Origin: Cichorium intybus
Lineage: Eukaryota > Streptophyta > Magnoliopsida > Asterales > Asteraceae
Reading direction: 5' to 3'
Length of the DNA stretch: 64,000 nt
Assembly: GCA_023525715.1 (NCBI GenBank)
Contig: CM042010.1
Span: forward strand, 65,228,966-65,292,965
Shown piece by piece: positions 1-12,600 of the stretch; the stretch's first letter is position 1, and each line of letters opens with the position of its first letter. The translations under genes and the position numbers were made by a program. Under the pieces are notes generated by a model that saw only the letters and a list, made by a program, of their open reading frames with translations, ran no database searches and was not told where the DNA came from.

Positions 1-538
1 GTTTGTCAGCAACAACCCTGAGCATGTTAGCTGTTAGCCGATGATGATATACACAAATGGTCGTCATCGGTCCCTCCATGCCCTGTGCAGATTCAAAGAT
101 TTCTCATACCCTAACTCAATGCGAATCCAGACCAAGTAATTTCATCGCTACTTTAGGCTTGTGAAATAGAGAGATAAAGAGTAGCTGATGAGTGTTACAG
201 GGTAGAAATAAGAGATAAGGGGAGGGCAGACGCCGTGGAGGAGATAGCCGGAGATGGAGGTTGTGGGTATTTAGAAAATGTGAGATGAAAGTGTGAATCA
301 AGATCGTAAGAGGCTTAGGGCTGATGGGGTAATTATAATTTTTTTAATTTGAAAATAATAAACAAATAAAGGAATAATAAAAATGAAATTGTTAAGGGTA
401 AAATAGACTTTTTATGTCTGGGAGGGACTAAGCGCGCAACAAAACTAAAAATTAAGGAGCGTCCGAGTTAAAAAAATGTTTTAGGGACCAAGCGAGTGCA
501 GGTTACCCCATACCACAAGGACCAATCGTGTAATTTTT

Positions 539-544
<6 letters not shown>
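1..544. other. Intergenic DNA, no gene recognised
   Basis: No coding region is supported here. The stretch at about 420-540 contains phrases of the 'agggaccaagcg' kind that often recur in plant intergenic repeats, but I could not find boundaries, inverted ends or a target duplication. A small minus-strand open frame at 116-301 resembles no protein I know. Confidence 0.5.

Positions 545-620
<76 letters not shown>
545..620. repeat. (TA)n microsatellite
   Basis: A pure TA dinucleotide array of about 76 bp, preceded by a short CT run. It is the first of at least ten long TA arrays in the window. Confidence 0.97.
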
Positions 621-622
<2 letters not shown>

Positions 623-937
623 TAGAAAAAATAGAGAGATAGAGTTAGGATTAAATGTGAACTACAAATATAGTGTGAATGTAGGACCAATAGATTTAAA
701 GAATGGATGACTAAGATGAACAATGGCATGATGGTAATTAATTGAAAAAAAGTAATTATTTTTATACTAAAAAATCAATAAGGGTAAATTAGACATTTTG
801 TTTAAAATCAAATTAGGAAATTTCAGATATTAAGGGAGATAAACCAAAGTTTTAGGGAATATTTATATGAAAATTTAAAAATACAAATTAACACTCTTGA
901 AATAAAATTACACGTCCTGTTCTTGAAGATTGGTTTG
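621..937. other. AT-rich intergenic DNA
   Basis: AT-rich sequence with many stops in all frames. I see no gene, RNA or element boundary. Confidence 0.5.
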
Positions 938-1390
938 AACGAATTCAATGCAACTTCGATTCTAATTATTCTCATTCTTAAAGAATAAGACATGAATTAA
1001 AAATGAATTACTTACATTCTTGGAGAATAATATTAACATATTATTAGAAAAGAAAGACATTCTAGAAGAATAAAAATTATAATTCAACTTGTATTTTTAT
1101 CATTCTCGTTCATGAAGAATAAGACATGAATTATAAGTGCATAACTGACATTCTTGAAAAATAATATTAAAACTATTGAAAAAAATAAAATACATTCTTC
1201 AAACAAATATGTTGGAGCATAGTATTTGCATCAAAAACAACAAATAATTTATTGAATGTTAACCATTCTTAGAGAATACGCTTCATTCTTCAACGGATAC
1301 ATTTCATTCATGAAATAATACACACTGCTATCTTGAATTTTTGAAAAAAATGTTGTCATTCTTGAAAGAATACACATACTCTTTCTATTC
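938..1390. repeat. Cluster of ATTCT..AGAAT palindromic motifs
   Basis: The words ATTCT and AGAAT recur many times, often facing each other as ATTCTT(n)GAGAAT or CATTCTTGAAAGAAT. A longer unit containing AAGAATAAGACATGAATTA and, further on, GACATTCTTGRARAATAATATTAA appears twice, about 125 bp apart, so part of the cluster is an old tandem duplication. The facing GAA/TTC arrangement resembles heat-shock elements (nGAAnnTTCn), but no gene lies next to it. Related copies flank Copia-1 at about 8,780-8,940 and 14,205-14,940. Confidence 0.6.
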
Positions 1391-1538
1391 TTAATCTTAC
1401 TCAACCCCTAATCCTTTTCACTTGCAATTGATCACACAGAGCCTACAAAAAACGAAAAACGAAGGTGGAGTTAATACATCAATGACAATCGTTATAAGCA
1501 AAAATGAAACATGATAATCTTTTTTGAAAAATTATATA
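1391..1538. other. Intergenic DNA before the 4.2-kb solo LTR
   Basis: AT-rich non-coding sequence. The last five bases (ATATA) are the proposed left target-site copy for the LTR that starts at 1,539. Confidence 0.4.
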
Positions 1539-1828
1539 TGTAACGTCCCAAATTCCGTAATAAATTTTTCATATTAAAAACTGTTCAAATACATAAAAAG
1601 GGTTGTCAAATAAAATCATCCAAATTAAAACTTAATATTTAAAACATATAAAATCGTATTTATGAATACATTATTCAGGGGAAGACTTACATACCAAAAC
1701 TTCAGATACGGTATAGTCGCGCCGTACTCCAAACTCAAGCCAGCATATACCCGAAAAATAGTTAGGGTGAAAGAGTAAGCACAAAGCTTAGCGAGTTCCC
1801 CAAAATACCACACAATTCATCACATAAA

Positions 1829-1967
1829 ATTATTGTTTGATTCTCGGACGTTCCCCGATCCGCCAGTATATAAATCATCGGTTGACTCTCAGGCTTGCCC
1901 CGATCCGTCAGTAATTAAATCATCGTTTGACTCTCAGACTTGTCCCGATCCGTCAGTAATCATCGTT
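1829..1967. repeat. Minisatellite, about 3 units of 45-50 bp
   Basis: Three units share the pattern TGACTCTCAGRCTTGYCCCG followed by ATCCGTCAGTA and a short AT spacer ending in AATCATCG. A similar but shorter unit, GACTC.CGGGCTAT.CCCGTTC, is repeated about five times in both arms of the inverted repeat at 62.7-63.6 kb. This suggests a conserved repeat-bearing site in this LTR lineage. Confidence 0.7.
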
Positions 1968-4135
1968 TGGCACATACAACACATTTCTACACATAGTAAT
2001 TAAGCTACCTACGCATGTAACTTCACCAATAGCATAGTGAGAAGACTCACCTGATTCGCGACCTCAAGCTAGACAGCACTCCACGCGAGTGAAACACCAT
2101 CGCTTAAGGATTTTCATAAAATACCCTTTTATTACCAATATATTATCATCATTGTTCAAAAATCCCCTTTTGGTGAAAAACTTTAAATTTCAAAAGCTTC
2201 AAAAAGTCTCTTTACGTTTAAACATCATTTTAAAAACACATGGGATTTCGTTAAAAACTTGTTTTAGAGTTTAAATTGCGGAAAGCATCATTTGGTCCCA
2301 CTTTAGATAAAACATTTTAGTTTATAAAGTAGTGAGGTTGTTACAATTAAAATACCATTTCACAGTTTAAATGAAACCACACGATCCGTGGCCTTCTAAA
2401 ACCTCCAGCTCCTTTAAAGTCCTCTAAACTCTTCAACCTGAGTACACATCAAAATAAGTTAGGCAATGGAATGCCTAGTGAGCTTACCCGAGGTTGACCC
2501 ATTCAGAGTGGGCAGTGTAACCACCACACTCAGAATAACCCCCAAAAATAGTTTCAACACACCCTTTAAAATGGTATAATTCCTCATCCCCTAAGTTGTA
2601 TAAAAACATGAGTACGTCATAAAGATTTTATATAAATGGATAGTTATGAAATGTAATGCAATGCATGATGCAACTATCCCAACCCACGTCCATCTCATAA
2701 AAGTCAATCTCACGCTCAATGGTACCCACCCAAGTTCACAAGTAACACGCACAAAGCATAATACTTGATCCCCATGTAAGTTGAACTAAGACTAGTGGCC
2801 ATCACACTAGCCTCATGAGGGGTAGCAACTCCCTCATGCGATTCCCTATTGGCGGGAACAACGTCTCCTCATCCTTTTTAATTTCGAGAAGGACAAAACT
2901 CATAACGTCTCCTCATCCTTTTTAATTGATAAAATGACAAAACTCGTTCTCAAGGGCTCACACGGTCAATCCCATCGTATATGAAATGCAATGCACAATA
3001 GGATGCTCAAAACGTCTTTCAAAAACAAAATCATAGTCTTTGTTTGAAAACATCTTTAAAATGACTCATTTCATGCAATGCACACATAGTACTCATACAA
3101 CAATTAGCACATAAAAGCATGCATGAAAGTAGTTGATAACACACACAAAAGATAACGGTAGGGATGTGTACTCCCAGTAACTCACCCAAGGTCAACTGAC
3201 GAGTCAACACTAACTTCACACAAGGTTTGATGCATTTGGAGGCGCTCCTAGACATCAATTCTTCCATCAAATCCTCTTAGTTGAGTGATAACTCAAGTCG
3301 TTAGTCCCACCTCCCAGTCATTACAATATACCTCCTTCCTACAAGACAAGAATGAAAGGTGTCATACTCGTTTCATCTAAAAGCTGCACTATAATTACTT
3401 CTCTTGAACTAAGAAGGAATTATCATCCATCATCCAAAAATGAAGTCCTTAGCTCCCTAATATAAGGAAAGTCTTAGTTAAAATATCCCCAAAGATTGGC
3501 ATTAAAACAATGACCCAAAGCCCAAGCCACAAAGCTCAAAACCCAAAAAGTGACAAATCTGGCCTGACCCATTGACACGGGTCGTGTAGCACCCAGGGGG
3601 AAACTAGACAGAAACCTTACATGGGTCGTGTATCAGCACACGGATCGTGCACGATGTGCTGTAGCTTGGTTTTTGGTCTTTTTAACTCCTTTTTGACCCG
3701 ATTCAAGTTCCAATTCAACCCAAGACTAATTATACATGAAAATACACATCTAAGAACTCATTTCCAATTATTCCACTCCTGTCCAAATGTTAATGACTTA
3801 AATCAAAGGAAACCATAAGTAGTTAATGAACTATGTTCCATGTCAATCATTACACTCAACACCATCAACTCCCCAATAAGTTCTTAACCAAGGTCATCCC
3901 TTATGGGAGTCATTCCCACATAACTCTAAAGAAGATAGCCTCATGGAATCTCCAATTCCAATCATTGGTTCAAAAGGTTAAACCCATGGAATGCCTAATT
4001 CCAAACCATTAATTGATGATTACAAGTGGATATTCCTTCTCCCATTCCATGGAATCATTAGGAATGATCATTACTCCAATATTACTTCCAAATTGATGCA
4101 ATAACTCATTCATCCATTAAACCAAAAGATCCATT

Positions 4136-4237
<102 letters not shown>

Positions 4238-5785
4238 CAACACCTAATTCCCATATTCTAGTGATTCAAGGTTTAAGATTACACATCAAAGGTTGGAATC
4301 CTTAGGGAATCATTAGAACTGAATCCCCTCATCCAAAACCACCATAATCATCCACCAATTTCTAGATTCCTCAACTATTCATCAAATCCCCAAATTCTAG
4401 GGTTCATAACACTCAAATCAATCAAGTAATTTGATCTAGAGCATTCTTGGATTGAATGTAGACCCCAATAACTTAGAAACATTAAATTAACATTGGGGAA
4501 TGATAATCTCATCCCAACATAAATCTCGGATTGGATCCAAACCCCAAAACGTAACTCGAAAATCTAAAGCTAGAAAGGAGGGTTTATACCTTAGGTTGCT
4601 TGGAATCTTCAAGTATATGCATAATCCTTCAAAACCAAACATACATCTCCTTAGAAGCCATGAAAATCGCCATCTTCTCCCTTTATTTCTCTAAAAAACG
4701 TGACTATGGCTTAAAAGGGGAAAACCCCCATCAAAAACCTTACCTCTTTCAAGACTTTGCAACATTAGTCCCTATAGTTTGATCTTTCTTCACCCAACAC
4801 CCAAAAGTCCATTATTCCCATTAGAAGTCTCCGTATTCATACTTATGCCCCAAATATAATTATTTATTTCACTTGAGTCATTGTCTAGGTCAACACTAAG
4901 CCTTAGTTTCCCAAATTAACACAATTGGTCCCTTACACTAAAATTCTTCACTATTTAGTGATTAATATAAACTTAAGGAAATTATTTAACTTTACTCTAG
5001 GTTTCCACATCAATTTCCTTCATAATATTTTCTAATTTTCCAAACTAATGACTAGTCAAATCTACTTAGGGTAAGTTTGGCCAAATTGACAGTTTTAGTC
5101 CCCATGATAAAATTTCTCATCTTTGTTTTAAAAAGAGATTTTAAAACTATATTTGGCTCATGCATCACAATAAAAAATATTAAATTTATTTATTTGTTTG
5201 CTTTCTTTATTTACAAAATAAGTTATATTTTGTCGGTTTAAGCTCAAAATCATAGGCCCAAAACACGGATGTTCAATCCATAAATTCTCACTAATAACAC
5301 ATTAAGAACCTTAAAAATGCATAAAGGTGAGAAATTTACTCACAATGGTCTAGAAACAATGAGCTTTAGCTGATTCCCACTTAAAGAATGTCTTCTAGCA
5401 ACACCATGCATATTCTAGCATCATAATCTCTTCAATAAAACCTTCCAATGTGACCAAATGAGCCAAAAATATCTAAGAGAGCTAGAGAGAGTGAGGAGAA
5501 AAACATCATTGGGGGATGAAATGATGACTATGGCGGCTGCCGTAGGGTTCCCTACCCTTATAAGTGGCACAAACTTTAAAATCTAGGGGTTTGGCCCAAA
5601 ATCAGCAGTTAGCGTCGCTAACTGCACATCGTGCAAACCCACTGACCAACGAGGAATAGCATCGCTAACTTAACGATTAGCCTCGCTAATCCAGCGGCAC
5701 TAACCTCACTTTCAGCCGAATTCTCTACTTTTGATTATTTTAAACTCTAAACTTGGTTTTTCTGGGATTAGGGTCTTACAATATC

Positions 5786-6982
5786 AATGACAAGCCAACA
5801 GAAAATATAAAAATTAGGACATCCTCTTATGTAATTTTAAAAGAAAAAAAACACCTTCGTTTTAATTAATCGCATACCATGCTTCCATGGTTAATTAATG
5901 ATTGGAATGTGACATATACATACAATATATATCAATAGCAAGTATAAGTCTGACGGATTATTTCCTTTTATGACTTTTAAAAGTCAAATATTTGGATTTT
6001 ATACAAGTAAAACTAATTTCACAGGAAAATAACTTTGGAGAAAATGACGTTCTCATGTTTTTTGTTAGTTTTAAAAACTAAATTAAAACACATACAAGCA
6101 TTTAGTGAATACAATTTGAAAGCACAATCTTTTGGTGAAAACTCAGCAAGGCTCTATGAAGCTGATTTTGTTGGATGGCAGACATGGAATTTTAATGGTG
6201 GAAGGGTATTTGAGTATGTTTTACAGTGACATAAAGTTGGTAATTGATTCAATTTAGTTTAGAATGGAATGTAGAAATTTGTTGGTCTAAGCTTTATAAT
6301 TCCAATTAAATCTTAGTTCTATATCCATCTTAAAAAGCATGGAATTGAAATGCATTGTAACTCTTGTTCCCGACTTCATGCTAAATCACATGGAATATGG
6401 TAAACTAATGTCCCCTAAGAACTAATCTTTTATGCATCTCTAATTCTTCACTCGGTGATATAGTAGGAATTAGACACAATAAGAAATGGGATACACAAGT
6501 CAAAATAGTCTTATTCTAAACCTAAATCAAATGAAATTTATTATTTATTACTTGAGATGGAATCGATTAAAACACGATTGAAAAATTAAAAACTTAACTG
6601 AAACACGATTGAAAAATCGCCAAAAATTAACAAAAAGGAACACAAAATCAGCGATTTATTTTGCCCTAGTATTGAAATACCTTGTGTAACTGTAGGATCA
6701 ACCAACTCGGAACTTTGTGATTGTGTTTTTTTGTTTCTCAGGCAATAATGAGGGAGGCCCCATGAGGAGTATTTGAGAAAGATCAGATTATTGGGAAGAA
6801 CGACTAACCTATTCCGAGACCATCTTCCCCGCTGGAGCAGATTTTCCAATCATAAATCTTCAGAATGAGGCGCAGTTGGACAGAATGTACGGACTTAGAA
6901 TGATTTACGGTGGACTGAAAATGGAGGAAGGGAGGTAAAGATGTGATGGGTGCTTAGGGGTTGATGGGGCGTCCGTATAAAA

Positions 6983-6985
<3 letters not shown>
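5786..6985. other. Intergenic DNA, no gene recognised
   Basis: This stretch flanks the 4.2-kb LTR on the right. Short open frames exist at 6,035-6,229 (plus) and 6,586-6,849 (minus), but neither shows a recognisable domain or codon bias, and no splice pattern joins them into a gene. I regard it as non-coding. Confidence 0.45.

Positions 6986-7021
<36 letters not shown>
6986..7021. repeat. (GA)n microsatellite
   Basis: A GA dinucleotide array of about 36 bp. Confidence 0.95.
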
Positions 7022-7025
<4 letters not shown>

Positions 7026-7138
7026 CGTAGAAGATAATTAATCAATTATGTTAATTAAAGGATAAACTTTAAATATAATTAATGAATTATTATGTTAAAT
7101 TACTTTGATGCCCTTATAAATAATTGGACGACAATTGG

Positions 7139-7247
<109 letters not shown>

Positions 7248-7414
7248 TTATTTTATCTGCACTACAAAGTTATGGCTCATTCTATACATACCCTCTAGTT
7301 TCGTATTGTACTACTGATTTGAGTTTTTTATTTTTGTTGTTGTTTTTTTTTTGTATTTTGCCTATTTTGTTTGTTCATTGTTTTTTTTTCATTTTATTAA
7401 TAGTGATTGATTTG

Positions 7415-7417
<3 letters not shown>

Positions 7418-7446
<29 letters not shown>
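7418..7446. repeat. (ATT)n microsatellite
   Basis: About nine TTA/ATT trinucleotide units. Confidence 0.95.
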
Positions 7447-7689
7447 GAAAAACGATAATAATACATTTAGCTTTTATATTTTTTATATTTTAGTAGCAAT
7501 AAACAATAGTTTTTTTATAAGCAATTACCACACATTGAACGAAGTTTTATAATTTTATAAAATTATGTCAAGTTATATCAAAACAAGTATGTCAAATTCG
7601 AACAAATGTATAAAACATAACAATATAAATAATAATACTAAAGAAAAGTTTTTCTTTGGTAATCAGGGATAACAAATGGTCCAATATTA

Positions 7690-7935
7690 TGATTGCATGA
7701 GGCGTTATCTGGATAACGAACATAAGCATTTATTCGAGAAGCATACAATGTTTCCTATTCAACATAATGTTCTGATATGTACGCACACACAAACCTGGAC
7801 AAAATAGAGGGCATTGGATATGCTCCTTGTAAATGAACCATCACATAATGATTACCATAAACCTAGGCGATAACGACATACGCATGATTTTGGATGTCTT
7901 GCGAGATATACCGAAGTGGCTTTGATGATGATGGC
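7690..7935 (-). pseudogene. Decayed OTU-like cysteine protease C-terminal fragment
   Basis: Reading the minus strand from 7,935 gives about 80 codons interrupted by two in-frame stops. They contain PLRYISQDIQ, then HAYVVIA, GNHYVMVHLQGAYPMP and ETLYASRINAYVRY. Plant OTU-domain proteins, including those spread by Mutator-like elements, end in a similar order: a hydrophobic IVIA stretch, a catalytic-His segment of NHY/FVxVxL form, a YPMPxx turn, and a WExxYxSRxxxY tail. I infer a fragment of such a gene or transposon. The catalytic Cys half is not visible. The match rests on memory of the family pattern, not on a search. Confidence 0.4.
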
Positions 7936-8326
7936 ATTTTGTAAATAAACGTAAACAATAAATCGTTTACTTCAAAAATGGGGGAAAGTGTATAAAAGTA
8001 AATTTCATATACCTGTAACTTAGGAATGAATTATGTTTAAAACAAAAAATGCTACGATCACGGGCATGATCATATTAATAAAACCGTTCGTTTATGCGAT
8101 CACTCTTATCAGTACAGTACCTACGACGAAACAACACACCGATTCTTTCAGAACTAAAGATGGAGCACAGAAGAACAAGTTCACATTTGAAGGAGAACTT
8201 CCAATTTAAGTTCACCAACACAGTAGAAAACCCACTCACATTGGACGATCTAGATGATTTCGTTGACCACTGAAAGCTAAAATTTGTAAACCCATTAACG
8301 ATCTAGGGTTTGTTAATTGGAGATAA
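7936..8326. other. Intergenic DNA, no gene recognised
   Basis: Non-coding sequence between the OTU-like fragment and the MITE. No further domain could be read. Confidence 0.4.
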
Positions 8327-8334
8327 CTTGAAAC

Positions 8335-8772
8335 CAATGTTGTAAAAATCGCTTGACGGTCGAGTGAAGTTAAAGGATTAATCGGAGACCCTACATTATA
8401 TATAAATTTATTTAAAAATATATAAATAGGACAAAATAGCAAAGTTTTATTCATTTTAGATAGAGATACGCATCAACGATTATACATTTATTTATTTTTA
8501 TTCTTTAATTTTGATTTTTTTTTCATTTCTCGTAAGTTATTAGAGAGTGTTTATGTCATCATTAAAAAATAAAAAATTAAAAAATTATTAAAAAATAAAA
8601 GTAATAAAAAATGACCGTCAAGACCGATTAATTGGCCGCCAAGACCGGTATTTGGCCGATTTTTGCAGCAAACTGTCAAACTGACCGATTATGCCTAATC
8701 GTAATCGGTTGAAGACCGCCAAGCGATTAATCGCCGATTAATTGACCACCAATGTCAATTTCTGCAACACTG
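8335..8772. mobile_element. Non-autonomous hAT MITE, 438 bp
   Basis: The element starts CAATGTTGTAAAAATCG and ends, read on the other strand, CAGTGTTGCAGAAATTG, giving an imperfect terminal inverted repeat. It is flanked by perfect 8-bp target duplications, CTTGAAAC at 8,327-8,334 and 8,773-8,780, the size made by hAT transposases. The interior has no coding capacity but repeats CCGATTAATTGGCCGCC-like words, possible subterminal transposase sites. The ends differ from those of the hAT at 51,652, so that element was probably not its driver. Confidence 0.85.
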
Positions 8773-8943
8773 CTTGAAACTCATTCACATTCTCAAAGAA
8801 TATGTGTTACGTTCCGTAAACTCACAAGTCTGTGAAATTTGAAAATGGAAAATGGGAATGGGTTGTCTAGGGTTTTTCAATTTCCGATAAATGTTAGCGT
8901 TTAGAATTCTCATAAAATAATTCGAGTTCTCCATAAACCATTC

Positions 8944-9453
8944 TGTTGTAAAATACGATGGATCCGAATTGACTTTAGACAATATTAGCTCAATGCGGAA
9001 TGGGATCAAAATTATCAAACAATAATAATCACAACGAAATACGAATGAAGTAAATAAAATAGAGACACGAGGATTTACGTGGAAAACCCAAATCGGGAAA
9101 AACCACGGGCAGAGGAAGCCGAGAACCAATTCACTATACTTTGCGGTGTTTACAAAACATTTGGAGAATATAAAAAATACAAAGAGTTTAAAAAACTCTT
9201 ATGTATTAACAAGAAGAGAAGATTGAGATGTTTTGGTGTTCGTATTTTGAGATGGTTTTCTATCCTATTTATAGGATTTTGGTTACATGCCATTTTAGAA
9301 GAAATTTCTTATGAACAAAAATTCTGCATGCCATTTAAAGAAAATGGCTCATGTGTTGAAACTTTCTGCATGCCAATGTTGGAAACTCTTTTCTTCACAT
9401 GGGCATTAAGCAGCCTTTTGGTTTACTTGGTCAATTTGAAGACATATTCTCCA
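8944..9453 (-). repeat. Copia-1 3' LTR
   Basis: A 510-bp repeat that starts TGTTGTAAAATACG on the plus strand and ends TATTCTCCA. It matches 13,695-14,204 almost base for base. It is the downstream LTR because the element reads on the minus strand. Confidence 0.95.
9266..9273 (-). promoter_or_regulatory. TATA box in Copia-1 3' LTR
   Basis: TATAAATA on the minus strand within CCTATAAATAGG, the expected LTR core promoter. Confidence 0.6.
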
Positions 9454-9467
9454 ATCTCCACCTTGAC
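9454..9467 (-). promoter_or_regulatory. Copia-1 polypurine tract
   Basis: On the minus strand AAGGTGGAGAT directly abuts the 3' LTR. This is the usual site for plus-strand DNA priming. Confidence 0.75.
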
Positions 9468-9626
9468 TTCAAAATTGAGCAAGTAACAGATTGATTCTGC
9501 AACATGTTTAACCATCAAAAAACAACTCATCAACCTTCAAAACTCCATAAGAAACTGCAATCACCATATAGAGAAAAATTGATCCTGAAAAATGAAATAC
9601 TTCCTCCACCACGAGCCTAATCATGC

Positions 9627-12600
9627 TCAACTGCGATCAGAAATACCCATTAAGTCCAAACATAGTTTGAACTTGGATATTGGAAGACTTTTAGTGAACA
9701 CATCAGCGGGATTATAATCTGTATCGATCTTTTCTATGACACAATCACCTTTTTCAATGATATCACGCACAAAATGATAACGAATATCAATGTGCTTTGT
9801 ACGGTCATGAAACATCTGATCTTTACTCAAAAATAGCACTTTGATTATCACAGAATACTATGGTAACTTTTATTCTATCATCGAGTTCTCTAAACAATCC
9901 CTTCAACCAAATATCTTCCTTAACTGCTTCTGTAATCGCCATATACTCTGCCTCTGTAGAAGACAGTGCAACTGTAGACTGTAACTGGGCTTTCCAACTA
10001 ATAGCACAACCATTCAGTGTAAACGCATACCCTGTAATGGATATTCATTTATCCAAGTCTTTGCCAAAATCTGAATCAACATATCCAACCACTCCAGTGT
10101 TAGATTGTCCATAGCGTAGACACATAGAAGACGTATCGCGTAGATAACATAAGATCCACTGTACTGCTTTCCAGTATTCTCTTCCCGGGTTCGCCATATA
10201 TCTACTAACCATGCTAACTGCATAAGCCAAATCAGGGCGTGTGCAGATCATAGCATACATCAAAGATCCAACAGCACTAGAGTATGGTACGCGTGCCATG
10301 TCCTCCATATCAGTCTCAGTAGTAGGACTTAAAGCGGATGATAACTTGAAATGAGCTGCAAAAGGTGTGTTGACAGGCTTTGCTTCATGCATATTAAAAC
10401 GTCTTAGGACTTTCTCAATGTAACCTTTTTGAGAAAGATGCAAGATCCTAGACTTCCTGTCAAGAACAATTTCCATACCTAAAATTTTCTTGGCAGCTCC
10501 TAAGTCCTTCATTTCAAAATCAGCTTTCAACTGGTCTTTTAAATTCTGAATCTCCTTCATATCTTTTGCTGCAATCAACATGTCATCCACGTACAAGAGT
10601 AAGTAGATCTTTGAACCATCATCACCTTTCTTGAAATAAACGCAGCTATCATAGGTGCACCTGCTAAATTTGTGACTGATCATGAAAGAATCGAACCTCT
10701 TGTACCATTGTCTAGGAGACTGCTTGAGGCCGTAGAGAGATTTCTTCAATTTACATACGTAGTCCTCCTTGCCAGGAACTACAAAACCTTCAGGTTGTTG
10801 CATGAAAATCTCTTCCTCAAGCTCACCATTTATGAAAGCTGTAGTAACATCTAGTTGCTCTAACTCATAATCATTTGAAGCAACTAACCCCAACAATGCA
10901 CGAATAGAAGTGTGTTTGACTACTGGGGAATAGATGTCAGTATAGTCAATGCCTGGAATTTGACTGTAGCCTTTAGCTACCAACCGAGCTTTATATCTTG
11001 GTTTCTCATTCGGGTTAACAGGTTCTTTAAGCTTGTAGACCCACTTGCATTTAACTGACCTTTTCCCTTTTGGAATAGGAACTAAATCCGAAGTACCATT
11101 TCTTTGCAAGGATTCCATCTCATTATGCATAGCAATCATCCAATCACTTGAGTCTTTAGATTTGATAGCCTCATCATAATTTAGAGGCTCCGTTTCCGAC
11201 TCAATATCGTTAGCAACAATAAAAGCATAAGCAACAAGTTTAGCTTCAGCATACCTTTTTGGAAGAACAATTTGTCTTCTCGGCCTATCTCTTGCAATGC
11301 TTCGAGTAGTAGCTTGTGGTTGTGAACTTGTTGTTTCTTCAACAACGACATGCTCATTTGGCGAGGAAGACTCTTGTTTCTCAACTGGACTCGGAATGGT
11401 GACAGGTGAAGTAGGAAACTCCACTGGCATTTGATGTTTCTCTTCATTGGCATTTGATGATGCGACTGTATCTTCTGTAGAGTCTGAAGTTTGATGAATC
11501 ATAGCAGACTCGTCAAAAGTAACATCTCTTGAGATGATGATTTTATTTAGATCATTTCTCCATAACTTGTAACCTTTAACTCCTGGATTATAACCAAGAA
11601 AGACACATTTAAGTGCTCTCGGTTCTAACTTCCCATTGTCAACTCGTGCATAAGCTGGACATCCGAAAGGTTTCAGATGTGTATAATCGGCAGGTTTTCC
11701 GGACCATAACTCATACGGAGTTTTCTTTTCGATTGCTCGTGACGGTGATCGGTTGATAACATAGGAAGCAGTAGAAGCAGCCTCCGCCCAAAAGGACTTT
11801 GGCAATTTGAAATTTGAAAGCATACATCGGACCTTCTCCATAATGGTGCGATTCATCCTTTCAGCTACACCATTTTGTTGAGGCGTATGGACTACCGTGC
11901 GATGTCGAGTAATGCCTTCCATTCGACAATAGGCATTAAACTCTTCTGAGCAAAACTCTAGTCCATTATCCGTACGAAGATAGTTTACCACCAATCCTGA
12001 CTGCTTTTCAACCTGAACTTTCCAGTCTCTGAAGGTAGAGAAAACGTCTCCCTTATGTTTTAAGAAGAAACACCATACCTTCCTGGAGAAATCGTCAATG
12101 ATAGTGAGCATATAGTTAGCTCCACCTTTAGAAGCAACTCGAGCTGGTCCCCATAAATCCGAGTGGACATAGTCGAGTGGTCCTTTCGTTATATGGATAC
12201 CACTTGCAAACCTCACTCGTTTTGCCTTGCCATATACACAGTCTTCACAAAACTCCAAATCAACAATCTTTTGTTGACCAAGTAAAACTCTTCGACTCAA
12301 TTCTGACATGCCTTGAAAACTCATATGGCCGAGTCGAAGGTGCCAAAGACGGGACCGATCTGGATCAGAAAGAGACTTTGAAACAACAGCAGCATCACTC
12401 GAAATTGTTTGCCCGTCAAGAAAGTAGAGGTCTGAGGTTTTTCGACTGGCTCTCAATTTGTCAGAACCATCTTTGAACACCCTGAGAACTCCACCTTTAC
12501 CGGCAAACTAGTATCCCTTTTTATCAAAGGAACTGAGAGATAACAAGTTTCTTCTAAGGTCAGGGACATATCTAATATCCCCAATGGTTCGGATAACGCC

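Noticed and set aside
545..620. Open frames made of Tyr-Ile repeats across TA arrays (here and at 7,092-7,447, 62,108-62,302, 62,419-62,667)
   Set aside because: They are translations of TA microsatellites with no other coding support.
1829..1967. A CRISPR-like array
   Set aside because: There are only three diverged units with no conserved repeat/unique spacer alternation, and the genome is a plant. The GATCGCGACCCGATC array was also considered and rejected for irregular spacing and eukaryotic context.
6586..6849. A small host gene on the minus strand
   Set aside because: No domain, no codon bias, and no splice-linked exon could be supported. It may be a fragment of a longer old transcript, but this is not demonstrable here.
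9079..9486. Plus-strand open frame of 135 codons in the Copia-1 LTR, repeated at 13,830-14,261
   Set aside because: It lies within the LTRs, antisense to the element, and matches no known family. Its repetition is explained by the LTR pair.
12500..12515. The TAG between protease and integrase of Copia-1 as a programmed readthrough stop
   Set aside because: The context after the TAG (TTTGCC) is not the CARYYA type known to promote readthrough. The same element has two other plain lesions, so simple decay is more likely.
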